A stretch of 5,790 bases of DNA, from the NCBI GenBank assembly GCA_946886675.1, contig CAMPIZ010000123.1, positions 1-5,790 on the forward strand. Reading direction: 5' to 3'. The stretch's first letter is position 1. Every line of letters starts with the position of its first letter. The DNA is from an uncultured Flavobacterium sp. GTDB lineage: Bacteria > Bacteroidota > Bacteroidia > Flavobacteriales > Flavobacteriaceae. The notes under the pieces are model-generated. The model was not told where the DNA came from and did no database searches. It saw only the letters and a program-made list of their open reading frames with translations. The translations under genes were made by a program, and so were the position numbers. This document shows, in pieces, positions 1 to 5,764 of the stretch.

Positions 1-1
1 G

Positions 2-298
2 GATTTCTTTCATATATATCTTGCGGATCAGGTAATTGAATTGAAAGATTTTTAAGTTGAATTGCAAATTGGCTCATTAAGTATTAGCGCTGAAAAAGAG
101 TGGGAAAAGAAAGAAGAGAGCAAAAACTTCCGTAGGAGAGAGTTTTCATTCAGTTCTTTTACACGCTCTTTCACTCTTCCGGAGAATATCCTTAAAGATA
201 AAATAGATGCGAAGTACGAAAGTGGCGTCCTCAAATTAACTATTCCTAAAAAAGACGTCAGCCCGACTGAACCCGTAAAGGAAATAAAAGTAGGATAA
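2..298 (+). pseudogene. Hsp20/alpha-crystallin small heat-shock protein, 3' part, interrupted by an in-frame stop
   Basis: Small heat-shock proteins are ATP-independent holdases that bind unfolding proteins in the cytoplasm. Downstream of base 56 the frame reads as the second half of an alpha-crystallin domain: LSISAEKE, then the charged loop with RREFS and SFTLPE, the diagnostic A-x3-SGVL-x-L-x-IPKK stretch, and a C-terminal IKV resembling the family's I-x-I/V tail motif. Upstream, the same frame continues the family alignment without a gap (DFFHIYLA, then LKDF), but a TAA stands at 53-55 where a Lys-type codon (AAA/AAG) is expected. The usual Pro-Gly of the A-x-P-G segment also appears as Gln-Val, which suggests decay and not a single read error. 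A TTG at 62 could in principle start a 78-residue remnant, but that would lack the first beta strands of the domain and has no ribosome-binding signal. The 5' part lies outside the window. Family assignment is firm; pseudogene status is inferred from the stop and the lost residues. Confidence 0.72.
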
Positions 299-310
299 CT
301 TTTGTATTTC

Positions 311-350
311 AAAAAACCCAACCCACTTTAGGATTGGGTTTTCTGTTTTA
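311..350 (+). terminator. Rho-independent terminator, probably bidirectional
   Basis: The arms AAAACCCAA (313-321) and TTGGGTTTT (334-342) are perfectly complementary. After one mismatch the stem continues with CC/GG around a short ACTTTA loop. The hairpin starts 15 bases after the heat-shock frame ends, has an A-run on its left and T-rich sequence on its right (TTTT at 339-342, TTTT at 346-349), and therefore could work in both directions. It separates the heat-shock remnant from the next gene pair. Confidence 0.85.
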
Positions 351-355
351 AACAG
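343..355. promoter_or_regulatory. Short perfect inverted repeat CTGTTT-T-AAACAG upstream of the ATP-cone gene
   Basis: CTGTTT (343-348) and AAACAG (350-355) are perfect inverted arms around a single central base. The repeat lies 17 bases upstream of the ATG at 373 and just after the terminator stem. A one-base centre cannot form a hairpin with full arms, so a dimeric-protein operator is more likely than an RNA structure. It does not resemble the NrdR box used by the ATP-cone regulator NrdR. No factor can be named, and in DNA this AT-rich the repeat could be chance. Confidence 0.3.
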
Positions 356-372
356 GATAATTGTAAATCAAT

Positions 373-1203
373 ATGAAAATAGTAAAACGCTCCGGAAATA
401 TTGTAGACTTTAGCAGGAGTAAACTTGAAGCATCCCTTTTAAAATCAGGAGCATTACCGTCTGTAGTTAAAGAAGTAATTGAATCTATAGAAAATAGTCT
501 TTTTGATGGAATATCAACAAAGGAAATATACAGGCAGGCGTTTACACTGCTTAAAAAAGCATCTAATGCACATGCCGCACGATACAATCTCAGGGCTGCC
601 CTTCAGATGCTGGGGCCCGCAGGTTTCTTTTTCGAAAAATTTATAGCCCGCATTTATATTGCTGAAGGATGGGAAACAAAAACTAATTTGATTTTACAGG
701 GAGAATGTGTGTCTCACGAAGTAGATGTTGTACTTACCCGGGATAACAGCATTACTATGGCAGAATGTAAATTTCACAACAGCCGGGAGGCAGTAACTGA
801 TGTTAAAGTGCCCATGTATGTACTTTCCCGTTTTAATGATCTAAAACTAAAGAAACACTCAATATTTACAAAATCAGACACTCTAAATAACTGTTTGATT
901 GTTACTAATAACCGCTTTAGCAGTGATGCTGTAACTTTTGCAAACTGCAGGGGCCTGCAACTGCTTAGCTGGAATTATCCCGGTAAAGATTCCATCAGGA
1001 CAAAAGTTGATACAAACAGCCTCTACCCTGTAACCTGCCTCACTACACTATCAATGTCTGAAAAAGAAAAACTGCTTATAAAAGAAATTCTTCTTGCAAA
1101 AGAAGTGATAAACAACAGCGATATTTTAAGGAAAATAAACCTTAGTGACAACAGGATAAAAAATGTAATTAAAGAAGCCTCAGAGCTTTGTAATTTTATA
1201 TAA
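373..1203 (+). CDS. ATP-cone domain fused to a PD-(D/E)XK (Mrr/RecB-like) nuclease domain
   Basis: This 276-residue cytoplasmic protein is predicted to bind a nucleotide and cut or bind DNA. Residues 1-85 look like an ATP-cone, the nucleotide-sensing module of ribonucleotide reductases and NrdR: it opens MKIVKRSGNIVDF and continues through the helical segment STKEIYRQAFTLLKK to LRAALQMLGPAGF. Residues 86-205 look like a restriction-endonuclease-type fold: Glu88 in FFFEKFIARIY, Asp118 in HEVDVVL, and Glu131-x-Lys133 in MAECKF. Together these give the E...D...E-x-K pattern of active PD-(D/E)XK enzymes. CLIVTNNRFSSDA (174-186) matches the later beta-strand/helix part seen in Mrr-like proteins. 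Residues 226-276 are a small helical tail of unknown role. The ATG at 373 fits the first residue of an ATP-cone. The gene is followed one base later by a beta-CASP nuclease gene, suggesting co-transcription. Its biological target is unknown; calling it a restriction enzyme would be premature because no methylase is present. Confidence 0.85.
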   Translation: MKIVKRSGNIVDFSRSKLEASLLKSGALPSVVKEVIESIENSLFDGISTKEIYRQAFTLLKKASNAHAARYNLRAALQMLGPAGFFFEKFIARIYIAEGWETKTNLILQGECVSHEVDVVLTRDNSITMAECKFHNSREAVTDVKVPMYVLSRFNDLKLKKHSIFTKSDTLNNCLIVTNNRFSSDAVTFANCRGLQLLSWNYPGKDSIRTKVDTNSLYPVTCLTTLSMSEKEKLLIKEILLAKEVINNSDILRKINLSDNRIKNVIKEASELCNFI

Positions 1204-1204
1204 A

Positions 1205-2560
1205 ATGAAAATAAAATTTTTAGGAGGTGCGGGAACCGTAACCGGATCTAAAACACTAATAGAAAGTAACGGAGTAAGAATACTTATAGACTGCGGTCTT
1301 TTTCAGGGGCTTAAAGCATTAAGAGAACTTAACTGGGAACCATTACCGGTACTACCCTCCTCTATAGATTATGTTTTACTTACACATGGACATCTTGACC
1401 ATTGCGGGTGGCTGCCCAGACTCGTAAATCAGGGATTTAAAGGAAAGATTTACTGCACGCTGCCTACAAAACAGATAGCTAAGCTGATTATGCTGGATAG
1501 CGCAAAAATACAGGAAGAAGAAGCGTCTAAAGCAAACAGGGAGCATTATTCCAGCCATAAGCCCGCAGAACCTTTGTACACAATAGATGAGGCAGAAAAA
1601 GTTTTCCCCCTGTTCAGGATCATTAAGCCTAATGAAAAAATAATTCTGGATGCCGAAATTTCTGCTGTTTTTACAAATGCCGGACATATAATTGGCGCAT
1701 GCAGCATTACAGTTAATGCAGAAAGTAAAACACTGGTATTCTCCGGCGATTTAGGCCGGGATAATGATGTGTTGATGTTTCCTCCCAAAAAACCTGAGAT
1801 AGCGGATTATATTTTTATGGAAAGTACTTACGGCAGCCGCTTACATCCAAATACAGATGTAAAACTGGAACTGGAAACCTATATAACTAATACTATACAT
1901 AAAGCAGGAACGGTTATAATACCGGGTTTTGCTGTAGAAAGAGCACAGTCTATAATGTATTTGCTATGGCAGCTTAAGCAAGATGGCAGGCTGCCCGATG
2001 TACCTTATATACTGGATACACCAATGGGTGCAAACGTATTAGAGATATTTATGGAAAACAAGGCGTGGCATAAATTAAAACCGGAGGAATGTACAGAAAT
2101 GTTTAAGATGTTTACTATTACTTCAAGCTATGAAGACACGCTTAATACTATAGAAGACAAACAGCCGAAAGTGGTGATTGCAGCAAGCGGAATGGCTTCC
2201 GGAGGGCGTGTGCTGTCTTATTTTCAATATTATATTGGCATACCGGAAACAACCGTTATAATTGTAGGTTACCAGGCAGAAGGCACAAGAGGACGGAAAT
2301 TACTGGAAGGTGCTACAGAAATTAAAATATATGGCCAGTATTATCCTGTTAGGGCAAATATCCTGCAAATAGAAGGCCTTTCGGCACATGCCGATCAAAA
2401 AGACCTTCTCAACTGGCTGTCTGAACTTAAAAATAAGCCAAAGAAAATTTTTCTTGTTCATGGTGAAAATGAGCCTGCTGATGAACTCAGGTTAAAAATT
2501 AAAGAACGTTATGGTTTTAACTGCTCGGTTCCGCTAATTGGCCAGGAAGCAGAACTTTAA
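1205..2560 (+). CDS. Beta-CASP metallo-beta-lactamase-fold ribonuclease (CPSF73/TTHA0252-like)
   Basis: This 451-residue protein belongs to the MBL-fold family with a beta-CASP insertion and an RNA-specificity (RMMBL) C-terminal region, zinc-dependent nucleases that act on RNA in the cytoplasm. All metal-binding motifs are visible: H61-x-H63-x-D65-H66 in LTHGHLDHCG, His161 in NAGHIIGA, Asp182 in FSGDLGR, Glu206 of motif A in MESTYG, His395 of motif B in GLSAHADQ, and His419 of motif C in LVHGE. The beta-CASP insertion runs roughly from 210 to 375, with the conserved VVIAASGMASGGR region at 323-335. Length and motif spacing match bacterial TTHA0252-type enzymes, and it lacks the C-terminal extension of RNase J. 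The start is the ATG at 1205, one base after the upstream stop, with no Shine-Dalgarno but an A-rich context. It is presumably translated from the same mRNA as the ATP-cone nuclease. Endo- or exonucleolytic mode cannot be decided from sequence. Confidence 0.94.
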   Translation: MKIKFLGGAGTVTGSKTLIESNGVRILIDCGLFQGLKALRELNWEPLPVLPSSIDYVLLTHGHLDHCGWLPRLVNQGFKGKIYCTLPTKQIAKLIMLDSAKIQEEEASKANREHYSSHKPAEPLYTIDEAEKVFPLFRIIKPNEKIILDAEISAVFTNAGHIIGACSITVNAESKTLVFSGDLGRDNDVLMFPPKKPEIADYIFMESTYGSRLHPNTDVKLELETYITNTIHKAGTVIIPGFAVERAQSIMYLLWQLKQDGRLPDVPYILDTPMGANVLEIFMENKAWHKLKPEECTEMFKMFTITSSYEDTLNTIEDKQPKVVIAASGMASGGRVLSYFQYYIGIPETTVIIVGYQAEGTRGRKLLEGATEIKIYGQYYPVRANILQIEGLSAHADQKDLLNWLSELKNKPKKIFLVHGENEPADELRLKIKERYGFNCSVPLIGQEAEL

Positions 2561-2599
2561 TAACTAACACTATTTCACCTCTTACTACGGTTAAGAAAC

Positions 2600-2620
2600 A
2601 GTGACTATAGTCATTTTTTT
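2600..2620 (+). terminator. Weak hairpin plus T-tract, likely terminator of the nuclease pair
   Basis: TGAC (2602-2605) pairs with GTCA (2610-2613) around a TATA loop, extendable by a G-T and an A-T pair, and is followed directly by seven T residues (2614-2620). It lies 40 bases after the beta-CASP stop, where a terminator is expected. The stem is short and only partly GC, so termination may be incomplete and some transcription could read into the mla genes. Confidence 0.5.
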
Positions 2621-2644
2621 ACTTTAAATACATTTATAATATTG
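2614..2644 (+). promoter_or_regulatory. Possible Bacteroidota-type promoter for the mla operon
   Basis: TAATATTG at 2637-2644 differs by one base from the Bacteroidota -7 consensus TAnnTTTG, and a T-rich stretch at 2614-2620 sits at about the distance of the -33 TTTG element but lacks the G. A second, poorer -7-like octamer (AAGTTTTG) lies at 2652-2659. Either would place transcription start upstream of the ATG chosen at 2710. AT-rich DNA gives many such matches by chance, so this is weak. Confidence 0.25.
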
Positions 2645-2709
2645 TCCTTACAAGTTTTGGTATGGATTTCCTGCTGTTTCAGTTGCGGGATAATAAGGGC
2701 TGTAAAAAA

Positions 2710-3480
2710 ATGACTCTCACGGCAACAATTAAGGATTTTTTTGAAGAAACAGGCAAAATAGCTGCCTTTACAGGCCGTTACTTTACAATTGGTTTTAAAC
2801 CTCCTTATGAATTTAAAGAGCTTATATCTCAATGTTACACAATAGGATACAGGTCTTTTGGATTAATAGCGCTTACGAGTTTTATAATTGGACTCGTATT
2901 AACAATGCAGCTTCGCCCTGCCCTTGTTGATTATGGTGTGGAATCTCAGTTGCCCGTTATGGTGGGCATTGCTATAATTAGGGAAATTGGACCGGTTATA
3001 GCAGCACTTATATTTGCCGGAAAAATAGCCAGTAGCATAGGTGCAGAGTTAGGCTCTATGAAGGTTACAGAGCAAATAGACGCTATGGAAGTTAGCGGAA
3101 CAAATCCCTTTAAATATCTGGTAGTAACGCGTGTTCTTGCTTCTACCCTAATGCTGCCACTGCTTATAGTAATGGCCGATGCAATTGCATTATGGGGAGC
3201 CTATATAGGCATAAATATACAGGGAGTAACCAGCCTTACATTATTTTTTAAGCAGGTTTTTGATTCTCTTGACTATAGCGATGTAATACCTGCTTTTATT
3301 AAAACTTTTTTCTTTGGGTTTTCAGTTGGGCTTATAGGGTGCTACAAAGGTTATAATGCAGCAAAAGGAACAAGAGGTGTAGGAAACTCTGCAAACTCGG
3401 CCGTAGTGTTATCATCTGTTTTAATATTTGTAATAGACCTTGTAGCAGTACAGATAACAGAAATACTGGGATACAATTAA
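2710..3480 (+). CDS. mlaE: MlaE-family ABC transporter permease (phospholipid transport)
   Basis: This is an inner-membrane permease of the MlaE/Ttg2B family, the membrane core of MCE-type lipid transporters. With the ATG at 2710 it has 256 residues, near the usual family length of about 260. An in-frame ATG at 2662 would add 16 residues (starting MDFLLFQL) that do not look like part of the family. The run of seven A residues just before 2710 suits a Bacteroidota start. An amphipathic N-terminus is followed by about five hydrophobic segments, near residues 49-68, 84-103, 142-168, 194-212 and 231-250. The family hallmark is intact at 104-126: GKIASSIGAELGSM followed by KVTEQIDAM, then NPFKYLVVTRVLAS. 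GTRGVGNSANSAVV near 220-233 is the second conserved stretch. The mlaF-type gene begins two bases after its stop. Gene order E-F-D differs from the E. coli F-E-D-C-B arrangement. Confidence 0.92.
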   Translation: MTLTATIKDFFEETGKIAAFTGRYFTIGFKPPYEFKELISQCYTIGYRSFGLIALTSFIIGLVLTMQLRPALVDYGVESQLPVMVGIAIIREIGPVIAALIFAGKIASSIGAELGSMKVTEQIDAMEVSGTNPFKYLVVTRVLASTLMLPLLIVMADAIALWGAYIGINIQGVTSLTLFFKQVFDSLDYSDVIPAFIKTFFFGFSVGLIGCYKGYNAAKGTRGVGNSANSAVVLSSVLIFVIDLVAVQITEILGYN

Positions 3481-3482
3481 AC

Positions 3483-4256
3483 ATGGATACTAGACCGCAA
3501 CATATTACAGACCTCGATATACAAAACCGTGAACCTGCAATTGTAATAGAGGGTTTATGTAAAAGATTTGGAAATAATATTGTGCTGGATAATTTTAATC
3601 TTACGGTATATAAGCAGGAAAATCTTGTAGTGCTGGGAAAGTCCGGCTCCGGTAAATCGGTGCTTATTAAATGCATTGTAGGTCTTGTAGACCCGGACAG
3701 CGGCACTATAACACTAAATGGGGAAACAATGGTTGGGCTTAATCATGAAGAGTTAGATAAAATGCGTACAAAAGTTGGGTTCCTTTTTCAGGGTAATGCC
3801 ATATATGATTCTATGACTGTGCGGGAAAATCTTGAATTTCCACTGAGGCGAAGATGGATTAAAAAATCACAAGAAGAGATTGATGCCCTGGTTATAGAAG
3901 CGTTAGAAAATGTTGGCCTGAAGCATACGCTTGGGATGATGCCTGCAGAATTATCGGGCGGTATGCTTAAACGAGTAGCGCTGGCAAGAACAATGATATT
4001 AAAACCACAAATAATACTTTATGATGAGCCTACAGCAGGCCTTGATCCGGTTACTGCCCGTGAAATTGAAAACCTGATTCTCCGTTTTCGTGATAAGTAC
4101 AACATCACGTCTATAGTTATCTCACATGATATGAATTGTGTAAAAAAAGTAGCAAACCGTATTGTGTTGATTCATAATGGCAAATGTTATGCTGAAGGAA
4201 CCTATAAAGATTTCCGGTACTCTAAAGATGAGAATATCAAACAATTTTTTGAGTAA
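3483..4256 (+). CDS. mlaF: MlaF-family ABC transporter ATP-binding protein (phospholipid transport)
   Basis: This 257-residue ATPase powers the MlaE permease from the cytoplasmic side. All ABC nucleotide-binding motifs are present and look functional: Walker A GKSGSGKS at 52-59, Q-loop Gln103 in LFQGNAIYD, signature LSGGMLKR at 157-164, Walker B IILYDE at 177-182, D-loop GLDP at 186-189, and H-loop His215 in ISHD. The signature has Met where many ABC proteins have Gln; LSGGM followed by a basic pair is characteristic of the MlaF/Ttg2A group. A polar N-terminal extension of about 18 residues precedes the first beta strand (AIVIEGLCKRFG). The start ATG lies two bases after the mlaE-type stop, and the stop overlaps the next ATG by one base (TAATG), indicating one polycistronic mRNA and probably translational coupling. 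Confidence 0.95.
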   Translation: MDTRPQHITDLDIQNREPAIVIEGLCKRFGNNIVLDNFNLTVYKQENLVVLGKSGSGKSVLIKCIVGLVDPDSGTITLNGETMVGLNHEELDKMRTKVGFLFQGNAIYDSMTVRENLEFPLRRRWIKKSQEEIDALVIEALENVGLKHTLGMMPAELSGGMLKRVALARTMILKPQIILYDEPTAGLDPVTAREIENLILRFRDKYNITSIVISHDMNCVKKVANRIVLIHNGKCYAEGTYKDFRYSKDENIKQFFE

Positions 4257-5236
4257 TGGCAACTACACAAATAAATAATATTAAACTCGGATTTTTTGTT
4301 ATTGCAGGATTTATACTTCTTGTGGCAGGACTTTTTTATATAGGTGGCAATAGTAATATTTTTAGTAATGATGCTGAACTGAAAGTAAGGTTTACCAATG
4401 CTGACGGCCTGCAAAAGGGTAATAATGTCTTGTTTTCCGGTATTAATGCCGGAACTGTAAAGTCAATAACGCTTATAGACGAAAATACTATTGAGGTAGT
4501 ACTGCTTATACATGAGGATATAATATTACATATTCCTGAAAATTCACTGGCTTCTATAGGCACAGAAGGCCTTATGGGTAATAAAGTAGTAAACATTACC
4601 CCGGCTAAAAAAGGGACAAATAAAGTATCTGATGGTGACTATCTTAAAGCTGAAACTAAAGCAAATATTGACGATATGCTTGAAACCTTATCTAAAAGCA
4701 ATGACAATATTGCTGAAATATCCAGTGCCTTAAAAAATACTGCTTTAAAAATTGAAAACAGCAAAATACTCGAAATCATAGATAACGAAGAAGTATCTGA
4801 AGATTTGAGGGTTTCTCTTAAAAACCTTTCTACAACACTTAAAACTACAAGTGCAATTACTGCTTCCTTAAATGATATTGTAAATAATGTAAAACAAGGA
4901 AAAGGTACAGCGGGTATACTTTTATCTGATGAAAAGTCTGCCGAAAATTTAAAAAAGGCCGTAAGTAATATTGAAGCGGCGAGTAAAGATATAAATAATA
5001 CCGCCGTAGAACTTAATGCGCTTACCAGGCATCTCAATACAAGTATTAATAGTAATGGCCCTTTAAACACTATATTAACAGATACAACCCTCACAAAAAA
5101 GATTAATAACAGCCTTGATAATATAGAAAAAGGGACTGAAAACTTCAATCAGAATATGGAAGCTTTAAAACATAATTTTCTATTCAGGGGATACTTCAAA
5201 AAACTGGAGAAGCAAAAAGATGAAGAAAGAAATTAA
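4256..5236 (+). CDS. mlaD: MlaD/MCE-domain membrane-anchored lipid-transport protein
   Basis: This 326-residue protein is the substrate-handling subunit of the same transporter. A short cytoplasmic N-terminus leads into one membrane anchor (about residues 10-30, LGFFVIAGFILLVAGLFYIG), so the rest should face the periplasm. The MCE domain spans about 41-119 and contains the conserved GLQKGNNVLFSGINAGTV (51-68) and GTEGLMGNKVVNI (102-114). The rest is a long, polar, Asn/Lys/Ser-rich helical region, probably coiled coil, absent from the 183-residue E. coli MlaD but common in MCE proteins of other bacteria. It carries GKGTAGILLSDE (215-226), a known recurring motif in such tails, and a degenerate second copy GPLNTILTD (268-276). 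The C-terminus (LKHNFLFRGYFKK) is basic. MCE domains form hexameric rings in characterised members; that is family knowledge. Its stop overlaps the stop of the convergent OsmC-family gene. Confidence 0.92.
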   Translation: MATTQINNIKLGFFVIAGFILLVAGLFYIGGNSNIFSNDAELKVRFTNADGLQKGNNVLFSGINAGTVKSITLIDENTIEVVLLIHEDIILHIPENSLASIGTEGLMGNKVVNITPAKKGTNKVSDGDYLKAETKANIDDMLETLSKSNDNIAEISSALKNTALKIENSKILEIIDNEEVSEDLRVSLKNLSTTLKTTSAITASLNDIVNNVKQGKGTAGILLSDEKSAENLKKAVSNIEAASKDINNTAVELNALTRHLNTSINSNGPLNTILTDTTLTKKINNSLDNIEKGTENFNQNMEALKHNFLFRGYFKKLEKQKDEERN

Positions 5237-5664
5237 GGTTCAATATCTTTAACAATAACCGACGATGCTACATGAACTTTTGCAGTAACCAACTTACATA
5301 AATTACACTCCTTAAAACTCATATCCAAGATTTTTAAAGTTTCCCTAACTTGTTGTGATGACGGTATAAAAACCCTTGGCTTAAGTATAATATCTATAAA
5401 CTCTGGGGCTCTTATATCACTTTCTTCTGTACTGCTGTATGCTCCGCATTCAAAGTGAATAAATTTAAGTCTGGTATTTTTTGCTATAGTTATAAAAGCT
5501 GCCGTAAAAGATCCCGCTAATGCTGCAATATACAGATGCTCCGGCGCCCACTTTTTTTCTCTAAAGCTATTATCGCTAACCATCTCAATATTACCTGCTA
5601 TGCCTGCTGAAGAAACAATCCCTTTCTCTCCGCTCCATTCTATTGCTATTTCATAATTATGCAT
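5233..5664 (-). CDS. OsmC-family protein lacking the usual peroxidatic cysteine
   Basis: This 143-residue protein has the OsmC/Ohr fold, whose members are cytoplasmic thiol-dependent peroxide reductases or relatives of unknown function. Recognition rests on WAPEHLYIAALAGSF (39-53), the central helix AFITIAKNTRLKF leading to FECGAY, and the C-terminal helix with CNLCKLV and the strand AKVHV. In catalytic members the helix after PEHL carries a reactive Cys; here that position is Ser52 (codon TCT, one base from TGT). The second conserved Cys position appears to be Cys123, with Cys120 nearby forming C-x2-C, and Cys73 is also present. Two codons upstream of the ATG a TTG (5670-5668) could extend the frame, but ATG at 5664 is preferred. 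The gene converges on mlaD, sharing four bases at the stops, so no terminator separates them. Activity is uncertain. Confidence 0.87.
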   Translation of the reverse strand: MHNYEIAIEWSGEKGIVSSAGIAGNIEMVSDNSFREKKWAPEHLYIAALAGSFTAAFITIAKNTRLKFIHFECGAYSSTEESDIRAPEFIDIILKPRVFIPSSQQVRETLKILDMSFKECNLCKLVTAKVHVASSVIVKDIEP

Positions 5665-5715
5665 ATCCAATTGAATTTAAACCGCTAATCTGCAACTTAT
5701 CAGTTAAAAGCGAAA

Positions 5716-5727
5716 TGATTGTTATCA
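5716..5727. promoter_or_regulatory. TGAT-N4-ATCA inverted repeat, CRP/FNR-like candidate site (proximal)
   Basis: TGAT-TGTT-ATCA is a perfect 4-bp inverted repeat extendable to AATGAT/ATCATT. It matches 8 of 10 defined bases of the FNR-type box TTGAT-N4-ATCAA. Its centre is about 57 bases upstream of the OsmC-family ATG, compatible with an activator site if transcription starts close to the gene. A Fur box is less likely because its spacing differs. Confidence 0.4.
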
Positions 5728-5752
5728 TTAATGCCTGTCATACTTTAAATGC

Positions 5753-5764
5753 TGATACATATCA
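5753..5764. promoter_or_regulatory. TGAT-N4-ATCA inverted repeat, CRP/FNR-like candidate site (distal)
   Basis: TGAT-ACAT-ATCA has the same half-sites and spacer length as the copy at 5716-5727, with inner pairing that extends the arms to TGATA/TATCA. The two copies are 37 bases centre to centre. It could serve the OsmC-family gene or a divergent gene beyond the window end. The remainder of 5665-5790 holds no gene that I can recognise. Confidence 0.37.

Noticed and set aside
62..298. A 78-residue stand-alone protein starting at TTG 62
   Set aside because: The alpha-crystallin alignment continues upstream through the stop at 53-55, so the TTG is just a codon inside the old gene. Such a protein would lack part of the fold.
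373..1203. NrdR or ribonucleotide reductase gene
   Set aside because: Only the N-terminal ATP-cone is shared. There is no N-terminal zinc ribbon as in NrdR and no reductase catalytic domain, and the remainder matches a nuclease fold.
373..2560. Classical restriction-modification system
   Set aside because: No methyltransferase or specificity subunit is present. The partner is a beta-CASP RNase-type enzyme.
2662..2709. Longer mlaE-type protein starting at ATG 2662
   Set aside because: The 16 added residues do not resemble the family N-terminus. ATG 2710 follows an A-run and gives a normal length. The upstream start cannot be fully excluded.
4639..5148. Long minus-strand open frame (169 codons) opposite mlaD
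   Set aside because: It is a hydrophobic, low-complexity antisense shadow of the Asn/Lys/Ser-rich MlaD tail. It has no recognisable domain, and the plus-strand frame is clearly coding.
5665..5670. TTG start two codons upstream of the OsmC-family ATG
   Set aside because: An ATG at 5664 is available and gives a normal N-terminus; nothing favours the rarer start.
5716..5727. Fur or PerR box
   Set aside because: The half-sites look similar, but the spacing is TGAT-N4-ATCA, whereas the Fur box TGATAAT-N-ATTATCA places the same ends seven bases apart. The N4 spacing fits CRP/FNR-type sites better.
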